In this document: positions 62,195 through 64,000 of the stretch, piece by piece | How positions within the stretch are numbered: the stretch's first letter is position 1 | Layout: each line of letters starts with the position of its first letter | Assembly (NCBI RefSeq): GCF_000014565.1 | Contig: NC_008268.1 | Span: 5,708,501 to 5,772,500 of the forward strand | Length of the DNA: 64,000 bases | Reading direction: 5' to 3' | Source of the DNA: Rhodococcus jostii RHA1 | Lineage (GTDB): Bacteria; Actinomycetota; Actinomycetes; Mycobacteriales; Mycobacteriaceae | Position numbers and translations under genes: made by a program | Notes under the pieces: generated by a model | Database searches by the model: none | What the model saw: only the letters and a program-made list of their open reading frames with translations | What the model was told of the DNA's origin: nothing

Positions 62195-62593
62195 ATGTCG
62201 ACGATTGCAAGCACCGGGTTGGCGGAGTTGGCATCCGAGTGGTGCACCGAGGCAGAGATTCAGGTGCAGCCATCCGCCGTCGCGGGTGGACGGAACGCGA
62301 CGCGGAGAGTGTTGTTCATCGGCAAACCGTCCACCGTCACCGAGGTGACACACTGGGCCGCCGTCAGGCATTGGACGGTGGAGCAGGGGCTGAAACCGGT
62401 ACGCGACCTCGGCGGCGACGTGCTGTGCGCGATCGTCACCGAAGCCGTAGCCCTCGGCACCTGTTCCGGTTCGGACGCGGACGTCGTGCAGCGCGTGCGC
62501 GCCCGCGGTCTGGACTGCATCCCCGTCTACGACATCGAGCCGTGGGGAACGGCCCGGCTGTCCGGGGTGCTTCCGCCTACGTCGGCTCCTTGA
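62195..62593 (+). CDS. Small BRCT-like protein, paralogue of the one at 21.3 kb
   Basis: 132 residues, ATG after GGAAAAGGG. The core RRVLFIGKPSTVTEVTHWAA, GDVLCAIVTEAVALG and VQRVRARGLDCIPVYDIEPW lines up with the other copy and with the BRCT fold. The N-terminal 36 residues differ. Function unknown. It converges with a LuxR-type regulator, with a hairpin between them. Confidence 0.65.
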   Translation: MSTIASTGLAELASEWCTEAEIQVQPSAVAGGRNATRRVLFIGKPSTVTEVTHWAAVRHWTVEQGLKPVRDLGGDVLCAIVTEAVALGTCSGSDADVVQRVRARGLDCIPVYDIEPWGTARLSGVLPPTSAP

Positions 62594-62646
62594 GCGCGTG
62601 CCGGGCGGCCGGCCGGAACTCGAACCGCACACCCGATGCCGACTCC

Positions 62647-62668
62647 GCAACAGGACGATTCCTGTTGC
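62647..62668. terminator. Hairpin between convergent genes
   Basis: GCAACAGGA-CGAT-TCCTGTTGC, 9-base perfect arms, between the BRCT-like gene and the LuxR regulator. Confidence 0.6.
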
Positions 62669-62708
62669 CGAGCCGGCATGTCGTCGTGCACCGAGTCCAG
62701 GCACGACA

Positions 62709-64000
62709 TCACCGAACCGTCGTCCCCATCGACTCCGCAAGCCCGCTGCGATCCGCGACATCCAGCTTCATGCACGCACGGTAGATATGACCCTCCACCG
62801 TCCGCACCGACACGAACAGCCGATCAGCGATCTGCCGGTTCGACAACCCGGCCGCAACCATCGACCCCACTTCCCGCTCACGGCTCGTGAGGGGGAGAGG
62901 ATGTGCGGCCTCCACGAGAGCGGGAGACGACATATGGTCGCATCGCGCCGACAGGGCTTCGGCCGCGGCTGCGCACTCGATCGATCGACGCTTGTCGCCG
63001 GCGTGCGTGAAGGCGATCGCCGCCCGGGCATAGGCGTCGGCGGCGTCGGGCAAGGCGCCGATTCTCTCGAATTCGGCCGCAGCCGACGCCACACCGCACC
63101 CGTCGCCCGCTCCGACAGCCACGGCCTGCTTGGCCGCGATCGTGACGAGGTCGCCATCGCAGAGCTCGGTCAACTCGGCGAGACGAGTGGCGGCAGTCGT
63201 GTCGCCGAACCGGGTGGCAAGGTGGAGAGCCACCACCTCGATGCCGAATTGTCCGGACGCGCACGCAGATTCCGCCGCCGACTGCGACAGGTCGACGGCC
63301 CGCGAGGTCTCTCCCCGCGCAGCCGCGAGCCATGCCTCCGACATCGCGAGTTGGGGGCCGAACACCGCAACGTGCCGGCCGTTCCTAGCTCGCGCCTGAG
63401 CGGTGATGTCCTCGGCCTCGTGAATGCGCCCGAGCTCCGCATATGCCTGCCCTAGAGCGATGTAGGCGGGAAAGCTCCAGGAGATGGCATCGGCCGTATC
63501 GCCGACGTTGAGGGCCGCGATCGCCTGCTCGAGGCGACCCGCGGCGTCGGTGAACCGACCGCGGGCAAGTTCCACCGTCCCCACCAGGATGTTCGCGAGC
63601 CCCCAGGCAACGTAGCGGCCGCTCGACGCCAACGAGAGGTACTCCTCGGCCCGGCGCTGCGCCGCAGCGAACTGTCCGGTGAGGGTCAACGCGAGGATCT
63701 CACCGTGTGCGGCCGGGAACCGCAGCAACCCGTCGATCTGATCGGCCACCGCAGCGCTGCGTGCCGCCAGTTCCGGCACTTGGCCGCCGCGTCCCATGAG
63801 TGCCAGGGACAACCCGCCACCGAAGTACGCCCACTCGATCGCCCACGGCAATACTCGGTCGGCGGCCAGAATCGCCGTCGCGGCCGCTGCTGCTTCCTCG
63901 GGCCGATTCTCGAACACCGCGCACACCGAGCCGATGCCCTCGATGATCGGCACGAGACTGGGATGCGTGACCTTCTCGCGGAGAACCGCGAGGACCTCGT
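62709..64000 (-). CDS. LuxR-family (LAL-like) regulator, C-terminal part (cut by window edge)
   Basis: About 430 residues are inside the window and the frame stays open to the edge. Helical repeats (for example YIALGQAYAELGRIHEAEDI) fill most of it, and the end is a LuxR/GerE HTH: PLTSREREVGSMVAAGLSNR, then VRTVEGHIYRACMKLDVADR. The ATPase domain expected of this class would lie beyond the window. It may regulate the nearby BRCT-like gene, but that is only a guess from position. Confidence 0.88.
   Translation of the reverse strand, partial: EVLAVLREKVTHPSLVPIIEGIGSVCAVFENRPEEAAAAATAILAADRVLPWAIEWAYFGGGLSLALMGRGGQVPELAARSAAVADQIDGLLRFPAAHGEILALTLTGQFAAAQRRAEEYLSLASSGRYVAWGLANILVGTVELARGRFTDAAGRLEQAIAALNVGDTADAISWSFPAYIALGQAYAELGRIHEAEDITAQARARNGRHVAVFGPQLAMSEAWLAAARGETSRAVDLSQSAAESACASGQFGIEVVALHLATRFGDTTAATRLAELTELCDGDLVTIAAKQAVAVGAGDGCGVASAAAEFERIGALPDAADAYARAAIAFTHAGDKRRSIECAAAAEALSARCDHMSSPALVEAAHPLPLTSREREVGSMVAAGLSNRQIADRLFVSVRTVEGHIYRACMKLDVADRSGLAESMGTTVR

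Overview
The window is high-GC actinobacterial DNA and looks like a Rhodococcus chromosome or large plasmid of the jostii/opacus type. This is inferred from the WS/DGAT wax ester/triacylglycerol synthase, the F420-type nitroreductase, the SigG-like ECF sigma factor, the SPW-repeat protein and the many flavin-dependent catabolic enzymes. No rRNA, tRNA or CRISPR array was seen.

Layout. 1-9 kb: a partial WS/DGAT gene, a glutamine amidotransferase, and two damaged IS607-type elements. The first element splits a VOC-fold gene, carries a decayed serine-recombinase tnpA and keeps an intact tnpB. The second is a frameshifted tnpB relic abutting a 5'-truncated PhoX-like gene. Between them lie an ECF sigma factor and an ArsR/SRPBCC pair. 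9-24 kb: a MarR-MFS-GtrA operon, an SmtB-type zinc repressor with a CDF exporter, a rhodanese, a GH65 phosphorylase with its phosphoglucomutase-like HAD partner, a repeat-bearing lipoprotein, a glycosyltransferase, small membrane proteins and TerC. 24-31 kb: six co-directional genes typical of amine or polyamine catabolism (FAD oxidoreductase, cupin, APC permease, Lrp regulator, aminotransferase, aldehyde dehydrogenase). 31-33 kb: a secreted GH43 protein and a deazaflavin-type reductase.

33.5-58.6 kb is the most striking part: a large, compact catabolic island. It has a HAPMO-like Baeyer-Villiger monooxygenase, two luciferase-like monooxygenases, a flavin reductase, three SnoaL-fold proteins, two crotonases, three SDRs, an alcohol dehydrogenase, an acyl-CoA ligase, a carboxymuconolactone-decarboxylase-like protein, a one-chain biotin acyl-CoA carboxylase and an MHS-type importer. 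A TetR regulator sits inside it. Twelve copies of a palindrome of the form CWAC-N6-GTWG (some overlapping, one ending GTCG) lie in front of nearly every transcription unit from 36.9 to 53.3 kb, so most of the island looks like one regulon. The right-hand unit (56.2-58.6 kb) lacks the motif and is divergent from a large regulator that joins an IS21-transposase-like HTH to an NB-ARC/LuxR protein. The substrate is not known. The enzyme set suggests ketone-to-ester oxygenation of a cyclic compound, then CoA activation, hydration or ring cleavage, and carboxylation. A riboflavin-enzyme fusion in the island has lost the synthase active sites but keeps riboflavin kinase, which suggests local FMN supply or sensing for the flavin oxygenases.

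58.7-64 kb: a DHA2-type MFS exporter, a solo IS200/IS605-type tnpB with its right-end hairpins, a small BRCT-like gene and a partial LuxR regulator. The BRCT-like gene is a paralogue of one at 21.3 kb, and the two share a duplicated upstream element.
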